Shown here: positions 1 to 9,641 of the stretch, piece after piece
How positions within the stretch are numbered: position 1 is the first letter of the stretch
Layout of the letters: each line of letters opens with the position of its first letter
Assembly: GCA_002706685.1 (NCBI GenBank)
Contig: PALV01000021.1
Coordinates: 124,001-188,000, forward strand
Direction of reading: 5' to 3'
Length of the DNA stretch: 64,000 nucleotides
DNA from: Gammaproteobacteria bacterium
GTDB taxonomy: Bacteria; Pseudomonadota; Gammaproteobacteria; Pseudomonadales; Pseudohongiellaceae
Notes under the pieces: generated by a model
The model's database searches: none
Seen by the model: the letters and a program-made list of their open reading frames with translations, nothing else
What the model was told of the DNA's origin: nothing
Position numbers and translations under genes: made by a program

Positions 1-1
1 C

Positions 2-1303
2 AACCCGAAGCTGAACGCACTGGTGCATCGTGAAGACAGATCGGCAATGGAGCTTGCCCGGCGACAGGATCACGAGCCAGGCGATGGACCACTGGCGGGT
101 GTTCCATTTGTGATCAAAGAGGTCAATGCCGTCAAGGACTGGCCCTACACACGAAGCACTCCATTGCTTCGAGACAATGTCGCCCGCCAGCACAGCCGGA
201 TTGCACAACGTTACTTCGCTGCCGGGCTGCTTCCCTTTGCCAGCAGCAACACGCCAGAGCTTTGCCTGACCATAACCACAGAGTGGTCGCTGTTTGACCT
301 GTGCCGCAATCCGCATAACCCTGAATTCAGTGCAGGTGGCAGCAGCGGCGGCTCTGCCAGTGCCGTCGCTGCCGGTATTGTACCCGCCGCCGACGCCAGC
401 GATGGTGGTGGTTCCATACGTGTACCAGCCGCCTGTTGCGGGCTGATTGGTCTCAAACCAAGCCGTGGTCTGACCGTAACGGAGCCTGACATGGGCAACG
501 CCTGGAGTGGCATGAGCGTCAGCCATGTTGTCTGCCGTTCGGTACGCGACAGTGCCGCGTTTCTGGATATACAGAAGCTGTCCAGGCCGGACCTGTTTGC
601 CCTGCCACCGCAGCCTTCAAGCTTTACTGATGCCTGCCAGCGGACACCAGGCAAGCTGACCATCGCTGTGCAGCTGGAACACCCAGGCGGCGGCGCAATT
701 CACCCTGAATGTCAGGCCGCTGTAGAGGGAACCGCCCGTCGATGTGAAGCCATGGGACATCAGATCGCGCTCATCGCACCGCCCGTGGACTACGCGGCCG
801 CAGGCAGTGCCATGGCGGTCCTTATCAACATTCATGCAGCCCAGATCATCGCGCCCCTGCTGGAGCAGAAACAGCAGGAACTCAAAGACGCACAGTTGTC
901 CGAGTCAGTGCTACGAATGGTCGCGCGCGGTATCAAGGCCACAGCCCGGGAATACCTGCAGGCAATCGACACACTGAAACAGATAGAGCGGCAAATGGCA
1001 GACTTCCATCAGCAGTATGATCTGGTACTGTCTCCGGTGCTGGCGCGCCCGACGGCCCCTCTGGGCTGGCTGGACATGAACAGTCAGGACATGCGCGAAT
1101 ACGCCAGCCGCTATGCCGCTTACAGCCCGTTTACTGCACTGTTTAACGGCACCGGCCAGCCCAGCATCTCGCTGCCGCTGGGGAAGAGCCAGCAGGGTTT
1201 GCCCATCGGGGTGATGTTCAGTACCGCCTGGGGAGGCGATCAGACGCTGCTGCAACTGGCCAACACATTAATTGAGGGCGTTGTGCCGGTTGCTGCAAGC
1301 TGA
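2..1303 (+). CDS. Amidase (amidase signature family), 5' end truncated by the window edge
   Basis: Open frame from base 2 (NPKLNALVHRED...); Gly/Ser-rich amidase signature FSAGGSSGGSASAVAAGIVPAADASDGGGSIRVPAACCGLIGLKPSRG. Confidence 0.9.
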   Translation, partial: NPKLNALVHREDRSAMELARRQDHEPGDGPLAGVPFVIKEVNAVKDWPYTRSTPLLRDNVARQHSRIAQRYFAAGLLPFASSNTPELCLTITTEWSLFDLCRNPHNPEFSAGGSSGGSASAVAAGIVPAADASDGGGSIRVPAACCGLIGLKPSRGLTVTEPDMGNAWSGMSVSHVVCRSVRDSAAFLDIQKLSRPDLFALPPQPSSFTDACQRTPGKLTIAVQLEHPGGGAIHPECQAAVEGTARRCEAMGHQIALIAPPVDYAAAGSAMAVLINIHAAQIIAPLLEQKQQELKDAQLSESVLRMVARGIKATAREYLQAIDTLKQIERQMADFHQQYDLVLSPVLARPTAPLGWLDMNSQDMREYASRYAAYSPFTALFNGTGQPSISLPLGKSQQGLPIGVMFSTAWGGDQTLLQLANTLIEGVVPVAAS

Positions 1304-1315
1304 CCCTGCTGTTGT

Positions 1316-1321
1316 TATAAT
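1316..1321 (+). promoter_or_regulatory. Putative -10 element (TATAAT) upstream of the pyrophosphatase gene
   Basis: Perfect TATAAT in the intergenic gap; the -35 is weak; followed at once by an inverted repeat (1322-1332 / 1351-1361). Confidence 0.4.
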
Positions 1322-1437
1322 GCGCGCCTTTTTGGCACCGATTGTTATTTAAAAGGTGCGCTATTGTCGGCATGCGGTACCCGGCAAGCCGATTTTTTGT
1401 CAACCATTCACCTACTGACACAGGATACTGATCGAAG

Positions 1438-2061
1438 ATGAGCAAAACCAAGTTTTCCCGCTGGCGCCCTCACCCATGGCACGGCATTGCTGCTGGCCCG
1501 GATGTTCCGCGTATTGTTACCGCCTACATTGAAATCAGCCCCTTTGATCAGATGAAGTACGAAATTGACAAGGATTCGGGATACCTGTGTGTCGACAGAC
1601 CTCAGCCGACTTCCGCACAACAGCCCACGCTGTACGGATTTATCCCGCGGACATACTGTGGCGATCGTGTACGCGACCTGATGCCTGGCGCTGAATGTGG
1701 CGACGGCGACCCGCTGGACATCTGTGTGATCAGCGAGCGGGCCATAGACCGCACTGAAATTCTGATGAAAGCAAAAGTGGTTGGCGGCCTGCCTATGAAC
1801 GATGGTGGTGAAGCTGACGACAAAATTGTTGCCGTTCTGGTTGATGACCCGGCGTTTGGCCATGTCAATGAAATCAGCGAGCTGCCGCCCATCATGATTC
1901 ACCGCATCGCCCACTACTTCCGCACCTACAAGATGGTGCCCGGCAAAGAAAACAAGGTCACAATCGGCGAGCCTTACGGCTTCGACCGCGCTGCAGAAGT
2001 CATTGCCGCGTCAATGGCCGACTACGATCAGGACTATGGTTACCTGCAAGAGCAGGAGTGA
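1438..2061 (+). CDS. ppa: Inorganic pyrophosphatase, family I
   Basis: Family I motifs: [42 protein letters not shown]. Confidence 0.88.
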   Translation: MSKTKFSRWRPHPWHGIAAGPDVPRIVTAYIEISPFDQMKYEIDKDSGYLCVDRPQPTSAQQPTLYGFIPRTYCGDRVRDLMPGAECGDGDPLDICVISERAIDRTEILMKAKVVGGLPMNDGGEADDKIVAVLVDDPAFGHVNEISELPPIMIHRIAHYFRTYKMVPGKENKVTIGEPYGFDRAAEVIAASMADYDQDYGYLQEQE

Positions 2062-2071
2062 TTGCGAGCGG

Positions 2072-3046
2072 TCAGGCTTTTAGTCCATGCCTGACCGCAG
2101 TAACCTCGGCAAGGATCGCGATTGCGATCTCAGCCGGGGTTTTGCTGCCAATCTGGAAGCCAATCGGTGCATGCAGGCGATTGATCTCTTCCTCAGATAG
2201 TCCCAGTTCCGGCAGTCGCTCGCGTCGATTGGCCGAGGTCCGGTCAGAGCCCATGGCGCCAATGTAGAACGCCGGCGTCTTCAGGGCCTCCATCAACGCC
2301 ATATCGTCAACACGTGGATCATGTGCGAGAGCAATGATGCCGCTGTAGGGATCGCTGAATCCATCACGCACCAGATCGTCCGGCAACTCTGTAGACAGGT
2401 GCACCCCCTCCACGTGCCAGTTGTCCAGGTAGGCAGGGCGTGGATCACAAAGCGTCACCTCATAGTCCATTACCAGCGCCAGTTCTGCCACATAGCGGGC
2501 GACATCTCCGGCACCCAGCAACAGCAGTTTGTAGCGAGGACTCAGACTGTGGATCATCTGCTGCTCATCAACCAGCACCGCCTCGTCCGAGGTTTCATCA
2601 AGCGTCGTCACCGCGCCGGAAGCCAGGTCAACGCGACGGCTGATGGGACGATGGTTGTTGAGCGCCTGGTCCAGCGCATCGAAAACCTGGCGCTGTGCGT
2701 CGTCCGGCGCCAGGAACTCTACCAGCACGTGCAGTTGTCCACCACAGGGAAGGCGCAGGCGCGCCTGCTCTTCAGCGGACACGCCATAATGAACCACAAA
2801 GGGTCGCGGATTTTCCTGGTATTGCTGCTTCAGGCTGCCATCCCGCAGCTGCTGCAAAAAGTCTTCTTCAATACAGCCACCAGAGATCGAACCGACCAGC
2901 TCGCCATCGGGCGTGCAGGCCATCATGGCGCCGACAGGACGCGGTGAAGAGCCCCAGGTCTTGAGGATGGTACATAACCATACGGCTTTATCCTGACGAA
3001 GCCAGGCCGCGACCCGGTTGATGATGTGGTGTTGACTGCTTTGCAT
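2072..3046 (-). CDS. XdhC/CoxI family protein (molybdenum hydroxylase maturation factor-like)
   Basis: N-term WLCTILKTWGSSPRPVGAMMACTPDGELVGSISGGCIEEDF; C-term Rossmann LLLLGAGDVARYVAELA and FYIGAMGSDRTSANRRERL. Confidence 0.88.
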   Translation of the reverse strand: MQSSQHHIINRVAAWLRQDKAVWLCTILKTWGSSPRPVGAMMACTPDGELVGSISGGCIEEDFLQQLRDGSLKQQYQENPRPFVVHYGVSAEEQARLRLPCGGQLHVLVEFLAPDDAQRQVFDALDQALNNHRPISRRVDLASGAVTTLDETSDEAVLVDEQQMIHSLSPRYKLLLLGAGDVARYVAELALVMDYEVTLCDPRPAYLDNWHVEGVHLSTELPDDLVRDGFSDPYSGIIALAHDPRVDDMALMEALKTPAFYIGAMGSDRTSANRRERLPELGLSEEEINRLHAPIGFQIGSKTPAEIAIAILAEVTAVRHGLKA

Positions 3047-3106
3047 AACTATCCTGACTTTTTGAGTTTGAGCGATACTACGTTCAGCGCAGCAATGACA
3101 GATTCC

Positions 3107-4507
3107 TCAGACATAGCGCGTCTTCCAGCTGCCCCGCATGAACAGCACAATACCCAGAACACTCATTGTGGCATCGGCAATAAAGACAGACCAGTATACA
3201 CCCTCTGGCCCCCAGCCGGCTCCCTGAGAAAGGCTCCAGGCAAGGGGAATCTGCACAATCCAGAAGGCGGTTACGTTCATCCAGGTCGGCGTCATGGTGT
3301 CACCGGCGCCATTAAATGCCTGCGTTACCACTGAGCCGATCGCCAGGAAGACAAAACCATAACTGAGGATACGCAGGCTCTGGATACCGTTTCTGACTAC
3401 CTCGGGGTCCTGGCTGAAAAAGCTCATGACCCAGGACGGCATCAGTATCAGCACCAGCGCCACTGAACCCATGTACATCAGGTTGTAACGTGCCACCTGC
3501 CAGACAGTGCGTTCTGCGCGATCTGGCTTGCCGGCCCCCAGGTTCTGCCCCACCAGAGTCGCAACAGCATTGCTGAGCCCCCACGATGGCAGGATCACAA
3601 ACAGAATGACACGGATGGCAATCGTGTAACCTGCCACTGCATCGGCACTATTCAGCGAGACCAAACGCATCAAAAACACCCAGCTCGCTGTCGCAATCAG
3701 GTACTGCGCAATACCACCTACCGATATACGGCAAAGTTGCAGCACAATGCCCAGTCTGAGTACCAGATCTGACAAAGCCACCCGAATACGGCGGTTGTGC
3801 GAGCACAGATAATACAGCTGGTAGGCAACCCCGACGCCACGCCCAATATTGGTGGCAACAGCAGCACCCGTCAGCCCCATTTCCGGGAACGGGCCCCAAC
3901 CGTAAATCAGCATTGGGTCCAGTACAATGTTGATCCCGTTGGCCAGAACCAGCGAGCGCATGGCGATACTGGCATCACCCGCACCACGAAAGATCGCATT
4001 GTTGAGGAACAGAAAGACAATCGTGAAGGCGCCACTGAACATGATGCGGGTATAGGTTTCGCCCGTCGCGATGACATTGTCACTGGCCCCCATCAGGGCG
4101 AGTATGCGATCGGCGTAAAAGAACCCGAGCACCCCGACCACGCTCGACACAAACAGACCAATCCAGAGTGCCTGCCCGGCCGCCTGCGCAGCAGCGAGTT
4201 TATTCTGTTCACCAATTCGACGGGCCACCAGTGCGGTTGCGGCCATGCTGATGCCAATCGCGACAGCGTAAAGCAGAGAAATCACTGCTTCGGTCAGGCC
4301 AACAGTCGCGACCGCATCCGCGCCGAGTCCGGCAACAAAAAAGATATCCACGATCGCGAACACCGACTCCATGGCCATTTCCAGAATCATCGGAACGGAC
4401 AGCAGGAAGGTGGCGCGTGCGATCGAGCCTTCTGTGTAGTTGATGCTGGCATTACCCACCAGCGCTTGTTTGAACAGGCTCAGACCTGCTTTTAATTTTG
4501 CAAACAT
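3107..4507 (-). CDS. MATE family efflux transporter
   Basis: 466 aa polytopic protein; MATE-like repeats (FLLSVPMILEMAMESVFAIVDIFFVAGLGADAVATVGLTE; NAVATLVGQNLGAGKPDRAER). Confidence 0.88.
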   Translation of the reverse strand: MFAKLKAGLSLFKQALVGNASINYTEGSIARATFLLSVPMILEMAMESVFAIVDIFFVAGLGADAVATVGLTEAVISLLYAVAIGISMAATALVARRIGEQNKLAAAQAAGQALWIGLFVSSVVGVLGFFYADRILALMGASDNVIATGETYTRIMFSGAFTIVFLFLNNAIFRGAGDASIAMRSLVLANGINIVLDPMLIYGWGPFPEMGLTGAAVATNIGRGVGVAYQLYYLCSHNRRIRVALSDLVLRLGIVLQLCRISVGGIAQYLIATASWVFLMRLVSLNSADAVAGYTIAIRVILFVILPSWGLSNAVATLVGQNLGAGKPDRAERTVWQVARYNLMYMGSVALVLILMPSWVMSFFSQDPEVVRNGIQSLRILSYGFVFLAIGSVVTQAFNGAGDTMTPTWMNVTAFWIVQIPLAWSLSQGAGWGPEGVYWSVFIADATMSVLGIVLFMRGSWKTRYV

Positions 4508-4904
4508 GTTTCAAATCCGGTAGTCGGACGCAGTCATGTCAGCCGCTGTCGGCATCATTCCGATGTGCTGAAAGCTCTGACTGGTCTGGAATACAAAAGG
4601 TCGGGTGCGTGGAACCCGGGTTTAATACCGAAGGTGAAACAATGAGGCGGGGTTTAATGAGAAAGTGAAATGCGTCGATGCGGAGCGATCACATTAAATT
4701 CACAACACTCCTTGTCTCACCAGGCTGCTGCTATCTTTAGTCGTACCAGTTTCATGGAAATCTACTCCTGTGTAGTTACTCAATAGAGATCATCGAAGTA
4801 TAATCCCGAATTCTGTCGCTTGTCTTTACCTAAATTTGTCACAGTGTGTTACAGTAGAGGGCTTTTGACAGCGATCTCCAGCAACGTATCGGAACCACCC
4901 ACGG

Positions 4905-5915
4905 ATGACCTTACCCGTATTAATATGTGACGACTCCAGACTGGCACGACGCCAGATGGCGCGTTCACTCCCGGAAAACTGGGATGTTGAAATCACCTTT
5001 GCCGAGAACGGCCAGGAAGCCATCGACATGATCCGCCAGGGCAAGGGTGATCTGCTGTTTCTGGATCTCAACATGCCGGTAATGAATGGCTACGAAGTGC
5101 TGGAAATCATCCGTCAGGAAGACCTGCCAACACTGGTACTGGTGGTTTCCGGCGATATACAGGCAGAGGCTCGACGGCGCGTCATGTCCAAGGGGGCACT
5201 GGACTTTATCAAAAAGCCCGTAACCGCTGATCAGATTCAGGAATTGCTCGAGCGCTATGGCATCTATGATGCCGCTGCCAATGAAGACGCCCACGCCCAC
5301 ATTGTTGACGGTGACACGCTGCAATCACCTGACTTTAAGGAAGCTTTCCGCGAAGTCATCAACGTCGCCATGGGACAGGCTGGCAGCCACCTTAGTGACC
5401 TGCTGGACACCTTTATTGGGCTGCCAGTACCTGATGTGCTCGAGTGTGCGTATAAAACACTTCCGCGACACCTCAGCTATGCAGATGGTACCGGAATGAG
5501 TGCTGTATCCCACGGTTTCAGTGGCAATGGCATCGCTGGCGAGGGTGTGCTGCTGATGCGGACCGACCAGATGAGCGAACTGCGCACACTGGTCGCCAGC
5601 GACCTGCCAGCCAAGGCCGATACCGATGCCGGCATTCTGACAGATCTTTCTGAGCTTCTGGTCGGGGCCTGCCTAAAAGGCATCAGCCAGCAGCTCGATC
5701 TGGATTTCAACCACAGCTACCCTGCTGTGCTGGGCCACAACCTGCAATGCGCTGAATTACTGGACAGTGAGCACAACGAACAGGATGTGCTCGCTGTCAC
5801 CATCACCTATCAGATGATGCATCCGGTTCTGGAGTGTCACCTGCTGCTGTTGCTGACTTCCGATTCCATACCCGCACTGACCAGCCGTGTTCAGCTGATC
5901 AGTGCGTCTGACTGA
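4905..5915 (+). CDS. Response regulator: N-terminal REC domain and C-terminal CheC/CheX-like domain
   Basis: REC motifs (ICDDSRLARRQM, LLFLDLNMPVMNGYEVL, KPVTADQI); C-terminal half resembles CheC-type (TDLSELLVGACLKGISQQL). Confidence 0.78.
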   Translation: MTLPVLICDDSRLARRQMARSLPENWDVEITFAENGQEAIDMIRQGKGDLLFLDLNMPVMNGYEVLEIIRQEDLPTLVLVVSGDIQAEARRRVMSKGALDFIKKPVTADQIQELLERYGIYDAAANEDAHAHIVDGDTLQSPDFKEAFREVINVAMGQAGSHLSDLLDTFIGLPVPDVLECAYKTLPRHLSYADGTGMSAVSHGFSGNGIAGEGVLLMRTDQMSELRTLVASDLPAKADTDAGILTDLSELLVGACLKGISQQLDLDFNHSYPAVLGHNLQCAELLDSEHNEQDVLAVTITYQMMHPVLECHLLLLLTSDSIPALTSRVQLISASD

Positions 5916-5927
5916 CGAGACACCTGC

Positions 5928-6905
5928 ATGCCACTTCAGACATTGTCATCCGAATCCCCTGACAGCACCCAGCGCCTGCATCTGCTGATGCAGCTTTTGC
6001 AGACACTGGACAATGGCCTGATCCTGCTGGACGAGAATTACAATGTACAGCTGTGGAACAGCTTCATGGAGAACCACAGCGGTATCCCCATCAGCGACGC
6101 CCGTGATCGCAATCTGTTCGAGCTGTTTCCTGACCTGCCGCGCAGCTGGCTGACCCGGAAAATTGACTCTGTTTTCAAGCTTCAGAGCCGGGCGTTCTGC
6201 ACCTGGGAGGAACATCCGAGACTATTTGATTTCAAGAGCACACGCCCGCTGACAGGCCACTCTGACAAGATGTACCAGAACGTCACGCTGATCCCGCTGC
6301 ACGGCCTCAACAACACGGTTTCACAGGTCTGCCTGCTGATCTATGACGTGACTGAAATAGCCACGCGGAAAAAAGAGCTTGAGGCCGCCAATGACACCCT
6401 CAAACTTGTCAGCCGCACCGACAAGCTGACAGATGTCTTCAACCGTGGCTTCTGGGAAGAGTGTCTTGAGCAGGAGTTTCTGCGCTGTAAACGCAGCCAG
6501 CGACCTGCCTCCCTGATCATGTTCGACATCGATCACTTCAAGACATTTAATGACACACATGGTCATCAGGCCGGAGATGAAGTTCTTCGCGTGGTTGGCC
6601 GTCTTCTGAAGCGATTCCGACGTTCAACGGATACTGCCGGGCGTTACGGTGGCGAAGAATTCGGCATCATTCTGCCCGAAACCCATATCGACCAGGCATT
6701 GGTATACGCAGAGCGCTTGCGCAAAAAACTCTCCGATACTGTTATCGAGTGGGAAGAAAAGAGCCTGCGCGTCACAATAAGCTTGGGTATCAGTACGCTG
6801 AACCCTGACATGAACGCCTATCAGGAGTGGATAGAGAAGAGCGACCAGGCGCTCTATCTGGCCAAGAAAGCCGGACGCAACCAGTCACATGCCAACAGAA
6901 GCTAA
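5928..6905 (+). CDS. PAS-like sensor diguanylate cyclase (GGEEF)
   Basis: GRYGGEEFGIILPE active site; RSTD I-site five residues upstream; N-terminal PAS-like region (GLILLDENYNVQLWNSFMENHSG); 12 bp after the REC-CheC gene. Confidence 0.9.
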   Translation: MPLQTLSSESPDSTQRLHLLMQLLQTLDNGLILLDENYNVQLWNSFMENHSGIPISDARDRNLFELFPDLPRSWLTRKIDSVFKLQSRAFCTWEEHPRLFDFKSTRPLTGHSDKMYQNVTLIPLHGLNNTVSQVCLLIYDVTEIATRKKELEAANDTLKLVSRTDKLTDVFNRGFWEECLEQEFLRCKRSQRPASLIMFDIDHFKTFNDTHGHQAGDEVLRVVGRLLKRFRRSTDTAGRYGGEEFGIILPETHIDQALVYAERLRKKLSDTVIEWEEKSLRVTISLGISTLNPDMNAYQEWIEKSDQALYLAKKAGRNQSHANRS

Positions 6906-6923
6906 GCAAGGTCTGTGGAGCAG

Positions 6924-7424
6924 CTAACCCAGTAAATCAAATGGCGAGTGCTGCTGTTCTAGCACCAGCAACTGCCGCTTGCAAGCCAGCCCTCCCCCAA
7001 ACCCGGTTAATGAGCCGTCACTGCCAATAACGCGGTGGCAGGGAATGACTATCGGGATGGGATTCTGCCCATTGGCTGCACCAACTGCACGGCTGGCATC
7101 AGGCCTGCCTATCTGCCTGGCGATGTCACCGTAACTGGCTGTAGCGCCATAGGGAATCTGTTGCAGGGCCTGCCAGACCTGGCGTTGAAAATCAGTGCCC
7201 TGCGGCGCCAGATTCAGATCAAAAGATTTTAACTCCCCAGCAAAGTAAGCCTGCAGTTGTTGCTTGACCTGTTTGAATGCTTCATTGCGACGCATCCAGT
7301 CAGGTTGAGGCTGACGCGCAGCCTTGCCAGAGGGAAAACCAATCAGCGTCAGTGCACTGCCATCTCCGGCCAGCAGCAGACTGCCGACCGGAGACTCGTA
7401 GACACTATAGTAAGTAGTGCTCAC
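6924..7424 (-). CDS. ogt: Methylated-DNA--protein-cysteine S-methyltransferase
   Basis: Active-site motif PIVIPCHRVIGSDGSLTGFGGGLACKRQLLVLE; GTG start overlaps the upstream gene's stop (GTGA). Confidence 0.9.
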   Translation of the reverse strand: MSTTYYSVYESPVGSLLLAGDGSALTLIGFPSGKAARQPQPDWMRRNEAFKQVKQQLQAYFAGELKSFDLNLAPQGTDFQRQVWQALQQIPYGATASYGDIARQIGRPDASRAVGAANGQNPIPIVIPCHRVIGSDGSLTGFGGGLACKRQLLVLEQQHSPFDLLG

Positions 7425-9595
7425 TGTTGTGAGCGCAGCTCATCTGACAGCGCGATTGCGCGGGAAATGACATATTGCCGGATAGCGGCAGAGTCCGACG
7501 GTTCCAGCTGACCGGAGAATGAGACCATGCCGCCGTCCGCCAGTTCACCTTCCAGCACTACCGCATTCCACTCTTCCAGGTCATGCAGGCGCTCGGAATA
7601 ACGCAGATCAGGGAACACGCCGGCGCCATCACTGGCCGCATTGTTACCGTGACAGACGCTGCAGAAGCGACCGTACGTCTGCTCGCCCTGAGCCAGCATC
7701 TCATTGTTGGCAACAAGCGCCGGAGGATTCAGCTCCTGCTCTTCCGCTACCGCGATTTCGGTCGGCAACTGGTGATCACCCTGCAGTGCGTAGACCAGCA
7801 CACGGGAGTTGTTGCTGGATTCACGCGTGGTAGATCCAATCGCACCCGGTCCAACCTGTGGCAAGGCGCGTGAACCTGTCACTACCGCAACATACTGGGT
7901 GCCATCCAGCATGTAGCTGATCGGTGCTGCCACGGTGTGGGATTGCGTGATGTGCGACCACAGGCGCTCACCATCGGTATCGCGATAGGCAACAAATTCG
8001 CCAGCCGCGTTGCCCTGGAATACAAGGCCGCCAGCAGTGGACATGACACCGGCTGCTGCAGTTGGCACCAGCTGCGGTTGCCGCCACACCTCGCGCTGAG
8101 CTACCGGATCCCACGCCAGCAGGTAGGCACTGCGCTGCGGCGCGGCGTCGCCAGCCGCTGCTACCAGACGTGCGCCTTCAGCCATGTCGGTACCGGTGTT
8201 CCAGCCGCGCTCAGATCTCTCAAATTCGGGCTGGGCTACGTAACCCATGTAGTTTTCAGTTGCAGGCAGATACACAAGATTGGTTTTCTGGCTGAATGAC
8301 ATGGGATACCAGTTGTGTCCACCCAATGCACCGGGTGACACGATGACTGGCACACCTGTTTCATTGTAGCGTGCCTCAGGAATTTCGACGGGTCGGCCGG
8401 TTTCCAGATCAATATGGCTGGCCCATGTTACCGGCACGAAGTTTTCGGCAGACAGCAGACGCCCCGTCAATGCATCCAGGACATAGAAAAAACCGTTCTT
8501 GGGCGCCTGCATCACAACCCGGCGTGTTTCACCGCCGATATTCAGGTCAGCTACGATGATCTGCTGGGTAGCCGTGTAGTCCCAGGTCTCGCCAGGTACG
8601 GTCTGATAATGCCAGACGTAACTGCCGTCATCAGGATTGACCGCCACAATTGACGTCAGGAACAGGTTGTCACCGCCGCCGGGGCTGCGCAGTGACTGGT
8701 TCCAGGGAGAGCCGTTGCCCACGCCGATGTAGAGCAGGTTTGAATCGGGATCGTAAGCCATGGAGTCCCAGACGGTGCCACCGCCGCCCATGACCCACCA
8801 CTCACCGGTCCAGGTATCGGCCGCCCACTCCAGCTCCGGCTGTTCAAACCCATCCTCAGGGTTGCCCGGTACCGTGAAGAAGCGCCACATTTCGTCGCCA
8901 TTGTTGGCATCATAGGCGGTGATGTAACCACGTACGCCGTATTCACCACCGCCATTACCTATAATGACCTTACCATCGATGATGCGCGGCGCGCCGGTAA
9001 TAGTATAGGGCTGGCTCTGATCCGTGGTCACCACACTCCAGATCTGTTCACCAGTATCGGCGTCCAGTGCAATCAGGCGACCATCCAGCGCGCCGAAAAA
9101 GACTTTGCCATCCCATACTGCAACGCCACGGTTGACCACGTCACAGCAGGCGTCTACGCCTCGTGCACGATCCACTTCCGGATCAAATTCCCAGAGCAGC
9201 TCGCCAGTGCGCGCATCATAGGCTTTCACCATGCTCCAGGCAGTGGTGACGTACAGCGCACCATCCACCATGATGGGTGTTGCTTCCTGACCACGGCTGG
9301 TATCGAGGTCTGCTGACCACACCAGACCCAGGTCAGAGATAGTGTCTTCGTTGATCTGATCCAGCGGTGAGTAGCGCTGTTCCCAGTACGAGCGTCCAGT
9401 GGACATCCACTGGCCGGGTTCGTTATCCGCATTAACCAGTCGCTCGGTAGTCACCGACGCCTGATAGGCCGGATAGGATGGCGTCTCTACCGGCGCGCTT
9501 TGCGTTTGCGTGGGAGCAGTCTGCTCTGCAGGACCGCAGGCTGCCAACAGTAAGGCGGCAGCGGCCACCAGACCCAAGTGTGTTTGTTTGATCAT
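7421..9595 (-). CDS. Quinohemoprotein (PQQ-dependent) alcohol dehydrogenase with C-terminal cytochrome c domain, lipoprotein signal
   Basis: Lipobox LLLAACG; WSADLDTSRGQEATPIMVDGALYVTTAWS; vicinal cysteines VDACCDVV; C-terminal heme motif CSVCH. Confidence 0.9.
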   Translation of the reverse strand: MIKQTHLGLVAAAALLLAACGPAEQTAPTQTQSAPVETPSYPAYQASVTTERLVNADNEPGQWMSTGRSYWEQRYSPLDQINEDTISDLGLVWSADLDTSRGQEATPIMVDGALYVTTAWSMVKAYDARTGELLWEFDPEVDRARGVDACCDVVNRGVAVWDGKVFFGALDGRLIALDADTGEQIWSVVTTDQSQPYTITGAPRIIDGKVIIGNGGGEYGVRGYITAYDANNGDEMWRFFTVPGNPEDGFEQPELEWAADTWTGEWWVMGGGGTVWDSMAYDPDSNLLYIGVGNGSPWNQSLRSPGGGDNLFLTSIVAVNPDDGSYVWHYQTVPGETWDYTATQQIIVADLNIGGETRRVVMQAPKNGFFYVLDALTGRLLSAENFVPVTWASHIDLETGRPVEIPEARYNETGVPVIVSPGALGGHNWYPMSFSQKTNLVYLPATENYMGYVAQPEFERSERGWNTGTDMAEGARLVAAAGDAAPQRSAYLLAWDPVAQREVWRQPQLVPTAAAGVMSTAGGLVFQGNAAGEFVAYRDTDGERLWSHITQSHTVAAPISYMLDGTQYVAVVTGSRALPQVGPGAIGSTTRESSNNSRVLVYALQGDHQLPTEIAVAEEQELNPPALVANNEMLAQGEQTYGRFCSVCHGNNAASDGAGVFPDLRYSERLHDLEEWNAVVLEGELADGGMVSFSGQLEPSDSAAIRQYVISRAIALSDELRSQQ

Positions 9596-9641
9596 CTATT
9601 CCCCCTGCTCACAGCAGACTGTTTTGTTATTTTTCGAGTTA

